Assembly: GCF_023159225.1 (NCBI RefSeq)
Contig: NC_063168.1
Location: 61,049,398-61,113,397, forward strand
DNA length: 64,000 nt
Source of the DNA: Perognathus longimembris pacificus
Lineage: Eukaryota > Chordata > Mammalia > Rodentia > Heteromyidae
Direction: 5' to 3'
Position 1 is the first letter of the stretch. Each line of letters opens with the position of its first letter. A program made the translations under genes and the position numbers. The notes beneath the pieces were generated by a model. That model made no database searches, was not told the DNA's origin, and saw only the letters and a list, made by a program, of their open reading frames with translations. Below, one piece after another: positions 45,673-57,444 of this stretch.

Positions 45673-45679
45673 CTCAGGA

Positions 45680-46079
45680 GGTACTAAAAACCGACTCCGC
45701 CCGCGCCCCGCACAAAGATGGCGAGCTCGTCCTCGCCCGCCGGAGCACCGGGAACCGGATCTCGGCCGAGTTCCGCGACTCCCGCGGCCCCGCTTAGTGC
45801 TGACGCGTACCAGCCTGCTGCGCTTGCGCAGACAGCCGCGAACCGGGGCGCCTGCGCACTGGGCGCCTGGGCGTCCGAGTCGGACTTCCCCGCGCTGGAG
45901 CCGCGGAGACCGGCGGTGGTTGGGCGGGCGGTGACGCGGCCCGCGGGTGTGGAGGGGGAGTCGGGGGCGCTCCTGGCGGCGACGCGGCCCCGTTCAGGGG
46001 CGGCAGAGGCGGAGGTCACAGGCCGGGCGCGGCATGTCGTGAGCTGCGCGGGGCCGGCAGCGGACGCGCGGCGCGCAGG
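45680..46079 (+). promoter_or_regulatory. PREB CpG-island promoter and 5' untranslated region
   Basis: Dense CpG, GC boxes (CCGCCCGCGCCCC near 45698) and an AAGATGGCG YY1-like motif at 45714-45722, with no TATA box, mark a housekeeping CpG-island promoter. It begins almost directly after an old minus-strand SINE ending near 45672. CpG richness runs past exon 1 into intron 1 (to about 46500). The exact start site cannot be read from sequence. Confidence 0.75.
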
Positions 46080-49000
46080 ATGGACCGGCGCCGGGCTCTG
46101 GAGCTGTACCGGGCCCCGTTCCCGTTGTACGCGCTGCAGATCGACCCCGGCGCGGGGCTGCTCATCGCGGCCGGCGGAGGAGGTGCTGCCAAGACCGGCA
46201 TCAAGAACGGCGTGGTGAGCGCGCGGGGACCCCGGCCCGGGTCGCCCCGGGGGCTCCAGAATCCCACCCTGGCTGCCGGCTTTGGGTCCTGTCTATTTCC
46301 GGCGGGGAAACCTGGCCTGCCGGGCGTCCCGGTCCCGGTGCGGATTCCGGCCCTCAGCGGGCCCTTGAGGGAGTCCGCAGGAAGCGAAAGCCGCCGCCCG
46401 CTGCTGAGCTCGGCCGGGGGAGCAGCTCCGGGGCTCGCCCTGGCGGCGTGGGCGAAGCCTGGCCTGCCCTCTAGCCGCGCAGGTGGTGCCCTGGGCGAGG
46501 GTCCCCTTCGTTCTTCTGAGCTGCGTCTTGCAGATCTGTAAACCGGGGACCGAAATCCCAGCCCTGCTTGAGGTACAGCTTGGGGAGACCCAAATAAGAG
46601 ATGAGGGTCTGAGACCTGCACGGTGCAGGAAGCAAGAGAGGAGGGCAGCCGGCTAGGAGGTGAGTGCGCCTTACCCGCCTTCCAGGCACTCCTGAACTTT
46701 GCCCATCCTGGCTCCCTCTCTCGCAGCACTTTCTGCAGCTAGAGCGGATTAATGGGCGCCTGAGCGCCTCCTTGCTGCACTCCCATGACACGGGAACACG
46801 GGCTACCATGAACTTGGCACTGGCAGGTGACATCCTTGCTGCGGGACAGGATGCCCACTGTCAGCTCCTGCGCTTTCAGGCCCGCCAGCAGAAGGGCAAG
46901 AAGGCTGAAAAGGCAGGTAAGGAGCTTTGAGAAAGGATGAAATGACTGAAGATCCTAATACGTTTCTAAAAAAAAAAAAAAATCGAGACTGGTGGCACAC
47001 CACTGTACACTGTAATGGCAACAACTCAGGAGGCAGAGATGGGGAAATATAGTTTTGGAAGCCAACAAGGGGGGGGGGGCGTAGCAAGACCTCATCTCAA
47101 CAGACAAGCTGGGCACGGAGTTACACATCTGTCGTTCCAGCGTCACAGGAGGCCTAAGTAGAAGGATCACTGTGGCCAGCCCTAAGCAGAAACACTGAGA
47201 CCCTATCCAAACAAAATAACTAAAGCCCAAAAGGGCTTTAGATGTGATCAAGGAGTAGAGCACCTGCCCGCAAGCGTGAGGCCTTGAGGCAGTCAACCCC
47301 AGTACTCCCAGCCCCTACCAAAAAAAGGGGGGGGGGGTCTCATGGTAAGAGCTAGAAGCTGTATGCACCTGCTATATAGAGATAGTTCAGTGCTATGTAA
47401 ACTAGAGGCCTGGACCCTGGAGAGCTGTTTGTGTTGCAGGTTCTAAAGAGCAGGGACCTCGACAAAGGAAGGGAGCCACCCCAGAAGAGAAGAAATCTGG
47501 AGCCGAAACCAAGCATGAAGGCATGGAACTCAAAGTGGAGGATTTGCAAGCCGTGAGGACAGACTTCAGCCCTGATCCACTGCAGAAAGTTGTATGCTTC
47601 AATCGCGACAATACTCTGCTTGCTACAGGAGGGACAGATGGCTGCATTCGTGTCTGGAAGGTGTGGTATCCCGGGATTGGGGAAGATGAATGCCAGTTGC
47701 AAACAAAAGATCAAAATTGAGAGAATCTTAACATGAGTGCTGGCAGACTTGGGAGTGGCCATTAGAAGAAAAAAGGGATTGGGGTCTTCTTGCTGTGTAC
47801 CTTGCCTAACCATGGTGGTAGCTTGGCTGCAGGTACCTAGCCTGGAGAAAGTTCTGGAATTCAAAGCCCACGAAGGAGAAATTGAAGACTTGGCTCTCGG
47901 GCCTGATGGCAAGGTGAGGAGATGGGGGGAGGGGTGGGGGGGAGGCGTAGAAAGGGCAGAGGGTGCTTTTGCTGCTTGTAGAATAAGGAGATGCCTAATT
48001 GCCCATTATGGGGCTTTTTATTCCTGACTAGTTGGTGACAGTGGGCTGGGACTTTAAGGCCTCTGTGTGGCAGAAGGATCAACTAGTAACACAGTTGCAC
48101 TGGCAAGAAAATGGACCCACATTTTCGGAGACGCCTTACCGCTACCAGGCCTGCAGGTGTGAAGGCCTGGGAGGGTGGCTGGAAGAGGCACCAGCCAGCC
48201 AGGGGGAGGGGGTGTAGTGGGTAGAGATGAGAAAAGACTGGAGGGAGCTGGGAGGATTGTGGCCTTGTCAGGTTAACCGGTGCCTGGCCAGGGTACAGGA
48301 GGGCACAGACCACTGAGGAAGACTGGGCAGGCTCCCACGGCTGAACAGCCCCTGGCCTGGCCCCCAGGTTTGGGCAGGTTCCAGACCAGCCTGGTGGACT
48401 GCGACTCTTCACAGTGCAAATCCCCCACAAGCGCCTGCGCCAGCCCCCGCCCTGCTACCTCACAGCCTGGGAAGGCTCCACCTACTTGCCCCTTCGGACC
48501 AGGCCCTGTGGCCATGAAGTCATCTCCTGCCTGAGTGTCAGGTATGAGACAGGGCTGGCTTGGCTCGGTAGAGGGTGCTGGGGGGCTCAAGGAAGGGGTC
48601 CTGACTGTCTCTGAAGACTCCATTGGTGAGGAAGGGCCTCCAGAACAAGGTGCCCTCTGTTGTTTGTTACAGTGAATCGGGTACCTTCCTAGGCCTGGGC
48701 ACTGTCACTGGCTCTGTTGCCATTTACATCGCTTTCTCTCTTCAGGTAATGGGCGGAGGCTGGCACAGCGAGTGGGAGGGCTGCAGGCCTGTTCTGCTCT
48801 GTGTGTGCAGAAGGAGTCTGACCTGTCCCATAGGGAAGCCCACCGGGGGTGGGGAGCACATTTCCAGAAGGAAGTTCCAGACAATTCCCACACTACTTTT
48901 CTCCTGCCCCCAGCGCCTCTACTATGTGAGGGAGGCCCATGGCATCGTGGTGACCGATGTGGCCTTTCTGCCTGAGAAGGGTCGTGGTCCAGAGCTTCTT

Positions 49001-49347
49001 GGGTCCCATGAAACTGCCCTTTTTTCTGTGGCTGTGGACAGTCGTTGCCAACTGCACCTGCTACCCTCACGGCGTGAGTCACTGGGGTGGAGGGTATCAC
49101 CCCACAATTAGCTGTAGCAAAAACCAGCCCCTGGGGAATGGACTGCTTGTTCATGGTCCTCCACCTGCCTCCTCCCGAAACAGAACAGGCCGAGGGTCTT
49201 GGTTTTCAGGCTGTGAAGCCTCTCTGCCCACTCACTTCTTCCCTACTCTCAGGGAGTGTTCCTGTGTGGCTGCTGCTCCTGCTGTGTGCCGGGCTTATTG
49301 TTGTCACCATCCTGCTGCTCCAGAGTGCCTTTCCCGGTTTCCTGTGA
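46080..49347 (+). CDS. PREB: PREB (SEC12), SAR1 guanine-nucleotide exchange factor, 9 exons
   Basis: Coding exons: 46080-46214, 46727-46916, 47440-47660, 47833-47913, 48032-48156, 48368-48541, 48673-48745, 48914-49073 and 49253-49347. All junctions are GT-AG and phases agree, giving 417 residues, the human length. Residues 1-386 form a WD40-type propeller (for example [10 protein letters not shown] and [13 protein letters not shown]). About residues 390-412, after SVPVW, are one Leu-rich transmembrane helix, leaving FPGFL in the ER lumen: a type II tail-anchor-like topology. Family knowledge: PREB/SEC12 activates SAR1 at ER exit sites to start COPII coats, and was also described as binding a prolactin promoter element. 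The start is in strong context (GCAGGATGG). Introns 1 and 2 hold B1 and ID relics; the rest of the gene is compact. It converges with ABHD1. Confidence 0.96.
46965..47345 (+). mobile_element. B1 and ID relics in PREB intron 2
   Basis: Two B1-like units (about 46983-47095 and 47105-47215) and an ID-like monomer (about 47232-47320), with G10 tracts at 47070 and 47328. Confidence 0.6.
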
Positions 49348-49921
49348 CCTCTCTGCCCCGTGGAACCCGGGAGCCCAGACACCGCTACTTTCCAGAGCAC
49401 AGCGGGGGCCTGGACTCACAGTGCTCGCTCCATTTGAGCCCACAGCTGAGGCTGCCTCTGGTGAGACTTTCTCAGTTAAAGACTGTTGTGGTCCTGTGTA
49501 ACTCTGAGTCCCCAGAGCCCCGCATTCATCTCCTGTGGATCCACCCAGGACAGAGGTATCTACCGGCTTCCGTCCTCTGCTATCAGAGGCTTCAGAGTTG
49601 AGCTTGTCCTTCTCCAGAAACATGTGAAGGTGCCCAAGAGCCTGGAGGCGCTGCCATCCTTCCGACGGAAGCTACCAGTCTCTCCTCCACCCCCCAGCAA
49701 CCTTCACATGAAGCCCCTGGCTTCTGCTGGGACAAGGACCAGCCCGATCATCTCTGTTAGGGTGAGAAGGGGCAAAAAGAGAACTCGGCTGCGGCCTAGG
49801 CAGGTAGCACCAAGCCAGCCAGTTTAAATACACAGTGAGTTTCCGCATGGTCTACTCCAGGCTTAAGGAAAGGGAAGATGAACCTCCGCCCATTAGGCAA
49901 GAAGAGTTGATATTTAATAAA
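49348..49921 (+). other. PREB: PREB 3' untranslated region
   Basis: From the PREB stop to AATAAA at 49916-49921 there is no repeat and no splice need. The length (about 0.57 kb plus cleavage offset) is plausible. A frame of 113 codons at 49486-49827 has no recognisable domain and I treat it as untranslated sequence. Confidence 0.7.
49913..49921. terminator. overlapping bidirectional poly(A) signals of PREB and ABHD1
   Basis: The nine bases TTTAATAAA read AATAAA on the plus strand (49916-49921, for PREB) and ATTAAA on the minus strand (49918-49913, for ABHD1). The ABHD1 stop is 42 bases away at 49963. I recall a report that human ABHD1 and SEC12/PREB have overlapping polyadenylation signals; the same arrangement is visible here. 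Confidence 0.75.
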
Positions 49922-49962
49922 CAAGGGAAGAGTGAACTGAGACCCCACATGGTGCTCTCTTG

Positions 49963-52900
49963 TCAGCTCTTTCCATTTTTAGGTGAGTGTGCCCTGAGGT
50001 CCAGCAGCTCCGCCGGGTGCTGGAAGATGGCTCTGGCATACTGATGCAGGAGGCGGCTCATGTAGCAGTGCTGCCAGGGTAGCAGCCCTTCCAGGAAGCC
50101 AATGTGGCCACCTCGAGCCGTGACGAGCAAGGCAACGTTGGGCGAACGCTGGACAGCCTGCAGAGGAAAGGCTGGGAGGGTTCGGAGGAGGTCAGGAGCC
50201 TGGCCTTTCATGAGAACCCAGGTATCGTCCACTTGTACCTCATGGTCCACTTTCACAGGCGCATGGCTTCTGGGTTCGGGCTACTCACCACGGACAGGGG
50301 AGAAGGGGTCATCTGCTGCATTGAGGCAGAGCACAGGCGTCTGGATGGCTTCTACTTTGGTTCTTGGGCTCGAAGCTTGGTAATAGTCATTACAGTCTTT
50401 ATACCCAAAGGCCACAGATGTGTAGCGCTCATCAAGCTGGCGAATTGTGCGGGCCTGTGCGGTGGAGGTAGGATAAGCTAAGATACTGGAGGATAGGAAG
50501 ACAGCAGACTAATATTGGACAGGGGGCAGGGGTTGAAAGATTTATACCTTTACCACGAAGTCTACATCCAACACCTTTTCAATCGTTTTTCTGTTTCTGG
50601 AAAAGTACATTGGCGTTTATCTTGATGCTTCTTGCATCTGACCCAAAGCCTGCAGCTTCTGTCTTACTATCTCATGTGTGAGAAAGTGCAGATTAGAACT
50701 GACCCAAGTACTAGAAGAGCCTGGAACAAGTGCCATCCTGACCTGTGCTTTGTCCACTCCCACTCGTCCAGCCACTCTACCTGTCCAAGAGCTGGCAAAG
50801 CCCCACAGTGAGGGGCCGATTGAAGAGTAGTGAGTTGAGGGGGGTCTCCAGGGAGCGCACAGTCTCAAAGGAATCCCAGCATGCCGACAGAGTGAGTCCT
50901 GCCACCAGCCTGCCAGCCTTCCCAGTTCGTGCCAGGTAGTTCAGCACCAATATACTGCAGGTTTGGGCAAAGGGCCACGAAGAGTAGTTTGCTTGAGTGT
51001 GTTGGGGCAGAAGAGAAGGCAGGGACATGGAGGAGGGAAGAAAGACTGGACCCTTGGATTAAGCAAGGCAACCATTACCCTCCAAAAGAGATGCCCACAG
51101 CCAGCAGTGGAGCTTGGGCATAGCGGCGCTTTATGTGGTTCACGGCTGTCTCTAGATCTTCAGTGTTGCTGGCACAATAAGCCCTGTGGGTCTGAGGGCA
51201 AACAGGATCATTGGACAGGGAGGGAGGCTCTTGGCAGAAGGTTAGCAAAATGGAAGGACTCGGAAGTGGGGAAGGGAAGAACAGTACAAAAGGTAGGCAG
51301 AGCCCACGGCCAAGGATCCCTAAAGGAACGGGACAGGGCCACCATGAGGAAGGAGGGTACTCACCAGCAGTTCTTCCCCTCGGCTACCCCGGTTATTAAA
51401 TACCACGGCCCTGGGGTGCACACAGGGGTGGTAAGCCAGACCCTCCCACGCAGCCCCTCTCTGGTAGACTCCCTGGAGGGCGATGTGAGGGTCGGGCTGC
51501 CTTCTCCCACCCCAGGCTCTCAGCCACCCGCCCTGCCCGGGGCTGTGCCCATCCTTACCTGTAGCCATCCCTTAAGGCTTGGTCGACCAGGTGCAAGATG
51601 TAGGACTCCCGGCTACTGCCGCTGATGCCTGGGAGGAGCAGCACTATGGGCTGGCTGGTAGCATCAGGGGAGTGGCCGCTGTCGGGCTGCTCCGCCCAGT
51701 CCAGCAGGAACTGGCCTCCATCTGGGGTTTCGATGACTTCGCTGGGTTTTAGGAGAGATGGACACACAGCTGGTATGGTTTGATTTCAAGGGTTCGTCTC
51801 CTGCCTCCCCACAAACAAGTACCACAATTTGCTCTAGGTATCGTTCGAGGGCCTGCTTTTATGTTCAAGTGTAAAGCTGTCTGGAGTAGAATAGGGAGAG
51901 ATTGAATATTATCTCATTGGATGCAAGTGTAGGTAGCCATCCATAAAATCCAATTTCTTTGTGCCCTAAAATCACAGGGGTTAATGGGGCAAAGATTACC
52001 ATTGTGTGTGTGTGTGTGTGTGCACGTGTGTGTGTGTATGTGCACGCACGCGCGCATGCTTTATGCATATGTGCCAATACTGGGGTCTTAAGCTCAGGGC
52101 TTGAATGCTGTCCTTAGCTTTGTCACTCAAAGCTGGTGTTCTCTCACTAGAGCCATGCCTACAGTCCTGGCTTTTTGCTGATTAATTGGAGATAAGTGTC
52201 AGCCTCCTGAATAGCTGGGATTACAGGCATGAGCCACTGGCACGTGGCTGATTGCTTTCGTTTTTAAAGAGGTAGATCAGTGTTCCCTAGATACTTAAGC
52301 CTCATGTTCACCTAGTTCTGTCTCTTACCTCTGGTAAGGAACTTGGGGCTTTGACTGCACGAAGACTCGTAAGATGGTTTGTAGCCGTCCCTCAAAACAC
52401 CACAGCGTAGGGTAGAAAGTCTTCACAGTGATGGGACAGTATTGCTCCAGGAAGGCCAGAAATTGGGGCCCAGCAACCAAACGAGGCCTCTGTAATCACA
52501 AAGCACAATCTGCTTCACTGCCCTGCTTTCGGGTCCAGATGGTGAGTGACTCCCCAGACGCTAGCCTGGGAGACACTGCTTTGTCAAGGTGAGCATCCAG
52601 CACAGCTCACTGTGGAAAGAGCAAGGCATTTCAGATACTGCAGTCACCTGTTCTGGGGTGCTGCCTCTCCTGAGCGTGCAGCTGCTGCCGATGACAGTGC
52701 TGACTCCCAAGCTCAGCGTATCTCCACCTCAACCCCACGGTGGGGAGAGCCTGTAAGAGCCGGTAATGTAACATGAACTGCCCAGCTGATTGCCTGTGTT
52801 AGGGTTTTTGTTCATTTCCATATCATTTAGTCTCTAACCTTTGTCTTTGTCTTACAGCTTAATTACCCAATTATCTTCTTGAGGCTTGCTCTGTCTGGCC

Positions 52901-55900
52901 AGCTGGCTCCTCTCAATGTTAGCACCCCATTGTCTGTACATTTTTTCCCCCAGTCCTGGGGCTTGAACTCAGGGCCTGGGCTCTGTCTCTACCACTTGAG
53001 CCACAGCACCACCTCCCGTTTTTTCTGTTTATGTGTTACTGAGGAATCAAACCCAGGGCTTCATGCATGCTAGGCAAGCATTCTACCACTAAGCCACATT
53101 CCCAGCCATGCCTGTACATTCTTTTAAAATATTTTTGTTACTGTAAAGATGATGTACAGAGAGGTTACAGTTACTAAAGTCAGATAAAGAGTACATTTCA
53201 TTTTGGATGTCACCCTTTCCCTCACTCTTTTTCCCTCCTGTCCCCACCCACAATTTATACTGTTCATTTTCAACTTAGTGTCCAGTGAGTACCATTGCTG
53301 CATTTCTCCTCCCTCTGTCCCTCCATATCTGTGCTCCCCTTTATCCTCCCGAAGACAGATAACAAGATGACAAGAGAACAAACCAACCAAGAAAAAAAAC
53401 GTCTTGTTTACATTTCTTGGAGTTCATTTCCATAAATATTATTTTATATATTTATAATATATAACAGAAGCACATAGGCATTGAACCTTTGTGTTCCTCC
53501 CGTAGGAATGTCCTCCTTTGGTCTTACTGTTCCTTAATATGTGTGTGCACTACTGAAGGGCTTCTTTCTACCAGGACACTTCATTTTCTCTTACTTGTGG
53601 AGCCCCTGCTGTTAGACCTCACAGGCAGGAGGAATGATCCTAATGTGAACAGATGTTCCTTCTTGCCAACCAGGGGAAAGGCAACGGAGGTGGGATTAAC
53701 ATGAGGTCAGATGACTCCACTTCTTTGCTTGCTTCTGCTCCATCATAAAGTAAATGAGAGCCGTACCACATGGGAGGATTGGGAAAAAGGAGGACTCAGA
53801 ACAAAGTCAAAAGGACTGATCACTCGCAGAAAGAGTGGGGCTGGGGATGTGCTTAAGTGATAAAGCACTTGCATTACAATCAGTTGGTGTGTGTGAGAGA
53901 GAGACAGAGTGAGTGTGTGTCTTTGTGGCTTAAACTCAGAGCCTGGGCTGTCCCTCAGCTCTTCCATCAAGGCTAGTACTCTACCACTTGAGCCAAAGAT
54001 CCACAGGCTGGTGCCTGGTGGCTCACACCTGTAATCCTAGCTACTTAAGAGGCTGAGATCTGAAGATCACAGTTTGAAGCCAACCAGGGCAGCAAAGTCC
54101 CATGAGACTCTTACCTCCATTTAACCACCAGAAAGCCAGAAGTGGTGCTTGGGCTCAAAGTGGTAGAACGCTAGCCTGGAGTGGAAAAGCTCAGGGAGAG
54201 TACTCAGGCCCTGAGTTCAAACCCCACAACTGACAAAAAAAAAAAAAAAATGTTTTAATCACTTGCCTTACCATAGTGCAAGGCCCTGTCCCCAGCACCC
54301 AAAAAGAAAAAAGAAAAGAAAAAAGTTTTTAAAAATTGCATTTTGAAGGAACTTAAGGATTAGATTCCTCTTATCTCTCCTTACAGTCCCAATATTCAAA
54401 AGAGACTGGGCAAGGGGCCACATTGTGTGACTGTTAGGAGAGGTGGCTTGGCACTTAGACCCCTCTTATAGCAATGAACCATTATTGCATGTTCTATGTA
54501 GGCACTAGACAAGGCCCAACTACATGAGATCAGATACAAGTGAAGAAATTATCATTCCCAGAAATCAATTGGCTTGCCCAAAGTTACACAGCAACCAAGA
54601 GGCAAAGCAAAACAAGATATCACATTAATACTTGCAAGTAAAATTTGTTAGGTGCTCATTATGTACATTGTACAGGACCATTTCCATGGTTTAACCTTAC
54701 AATGGTTAGTTCCATGAGATAGATCCCTCTGTGTGAATAGAGTTAAATGTCAAATTATTTGACAAAAATCACAAAGCTTGCCACAGCTACTTTTCCAAAC
54801 CAAGGGATCCAAACCCAGTACTCTTTTTTTTTTTCCCCCCCCCCCCCCCCGGCCAGGCCTGGGGCTTGGACTCAGGGCCTGAGCACTGTCCCTGGCTTCT
54901 TTTTGCTCAAGTCTAACACTCTGGCACTTGAGCCACAGCACCACTTCTAGCCATTTTCTGTATATGTGGTGCTGGGGAATCGAACCCAGGGCCTCATGTA
55001 TATGAGGCAGGCACTCTTGCCACTAGGCCATATCCCCAGCCCTCTCGAGTACTCTTTTTTTTTTTTTGCCAGTCCTGGGCCTTGGACTCAGGGCCTGAGC
55101 ACTGTCCCTGGCTTCTTCCCACTCAAGGCTAGCACTCTGCCTCTTGAGCCACAGCGCCGCTTCTGGCCGTTTTCTGTATATGTGGTGCTGGGGAATCGAA
55201 CCTAGGCTCTCGTGTATCCGAGGCAGGCACTCTTGCCACTAGGCTATATCCCCAGCCCTCGAGTACTCTTGAACCATGGCATTTAGTCACTTCATATATC
55301 GCCTCCTAATAGCCAAGAATTTGAGTTACTATCAGTTTATTAAGACTTTGATCAAATAGCTCAGTTGTGTGGAGCAGGCCAATAAATTAGTTCACAGGTT
55401 TGATTTAATGTTGGTTAGCTTCATTTAACTCCAGCAAAGTACTTCTTTTTTTTTTTTCTTTTTTTTCTTTCTTTTTTTTTTTTTTTGGCCAGTCCTGGGC
55501 TTGGACTCAGGGCCTGAGCACTGTCCCTGGCTTCTTTTGCTCAAGGCTAGCACTCTGCCACTTGAGCCAAAGCGCCACTTCTGGCCGTTTTCTCTATATG
55601 TGGTGCTGGGGAACTGAACCCAGGGCTTCAGGTATACGAAGCAAGCACTGTTGCCACTAGGCCATATTCCCAGCCCAGCAAAGTACTTCTTGACTCATTC
55701 CTAAGCATTAATTAATAATATGCCGCTGGCTTCTAGAGACAAATCACATTAATCCTTGGGACTTTCCTAGTGTTTTGACTAATGTTTGGAAGTCAAGAAA
55801 GGGTACAGGGAGCTGAGCACCAGTGGTTTATCCTGTAATCCTAGCTACTCAGGATGCTGAGATCTGAGGTTCAAAGCTGGCCCCAGCAGGAAAGTCTGTG

Positions 55901-57391
55901 AGACTCTTATCTCCAATAAACTACTCAGAAAAAATGTAAGTGGGCCTGTGGCTCAAGTGGTAGAGTGCTATCTTTGAGCAAAAGAAGCCCAGGGCAGTGT
56001 CTACACCCTGAGCTCAAGCCCCAAGACCAGCAAAAAAAAGGGAGAAGGGCTTTGGGTATAAAGTGGCAGGGTCTCTGACTTCTCTGAGACTGGTGGCAAG
56101 CAAAGGAAAATGGTCTGGTCTAAAGTGACTGACTTTCCAAATCTGATGTATGAAGTAAGGCTTACAGAGTATTGTTAGATTTGGGCTTTTTCCATTGTTT
56201 CGTTTAAGGAAGATGCTGTTTATTTTATTATTGTTGCTGTTTTTATTAGTGGTGGGGATTGAACCTAGAACCTCATACATGTGGTGTACACATTCTGTCA
56301 TTTCGCTATACCTCTAACCCCTTACTTATTTTTTAATTTTTATTTATTTATTTATTTATTTTCATTTTTATTTTTGCCAGTCCTGGAGCTTGCCTCAGGG
56401 CCTGAGCACTGCCCCTGGCTTCTTTTTGCTCAAGGCTAGCACTCTGCCACTTGAGCCACAGCGCCACTTCTGGCCGTTTTCTATATATGTGGTGCTGAGG
56501 AATCGAACCCAGGGCTTCATGAATATGAGTCAAGTACTCTTGCCACTAGGCCATGTTCCCAGCCCCTTATTTTTTAACTTTTAATTTAATTTTTATTTTC
56601 TACCAGTCCTGGGGGCTTGAGCTTTTTTTGCTCAAGGCTAGTGCTCCATCACTTGAACTACAACGCCACTTCTTTTTTTGGTGCTAAATTGGAGGTAAAG
56701 AATCTCATGGACTTTCCTGCCTGGGCTGGCTTTGAACTGCAATCCTCAGATCTCAACCTCTTGAGTAGCTAGGATTACAGGCATGAGCCATCAATGCCCA
56801 GCTCCCTTTATTTACTTTACAAACAATACATACTAATGTAGAAGGTTCTGGAAATATTTTTAAAGCCTAAGTAATACTAAAATCTCCTATAGGTCTTTAA
56901 TGTTTTTAAGTTAATTTTAACATGGTGAATGGTAAACCCTTTTACAACTATTTAAAGATAATTTTTAATAGGACTGGGAATGTGGCTTAGTGGTAGAGTA
57001 CTTGCCTAGCACGTATGTAGCCCTGGGTTTGATTCCTCAGCACCACATAAACAGAAAAAGCCAGAGGTAGTGCTGTGGCTCAAGTGGTACAGTGATAGCC
57101 TTGAGCAAAAGGAAGCTCAGGATTAGTGCTCAGGCCCTGAGTTCAAGCCCCAGGACTGGCAAAAAAAAAAGGGGGGGGAGAATTTTTAAGAATTACGTAT
57201 TTATTTATTTATTTATGGTGTTGAATTTGAACCCAGGGCTTTCTGCATGCTAAATACGTGCTCTGGGCTGGGAGCATAGCTCAAGTAGTAGAATACATGC
57301 CTTGTGAAGCATGCAGTCTACAATTCAATTCCCAGTAATGCCAAAACAAAAACATATGCTCTACCACTGAGTTATGCCCAAATCATTTGTG

Positions 57392-57444
<53 letters not shown>

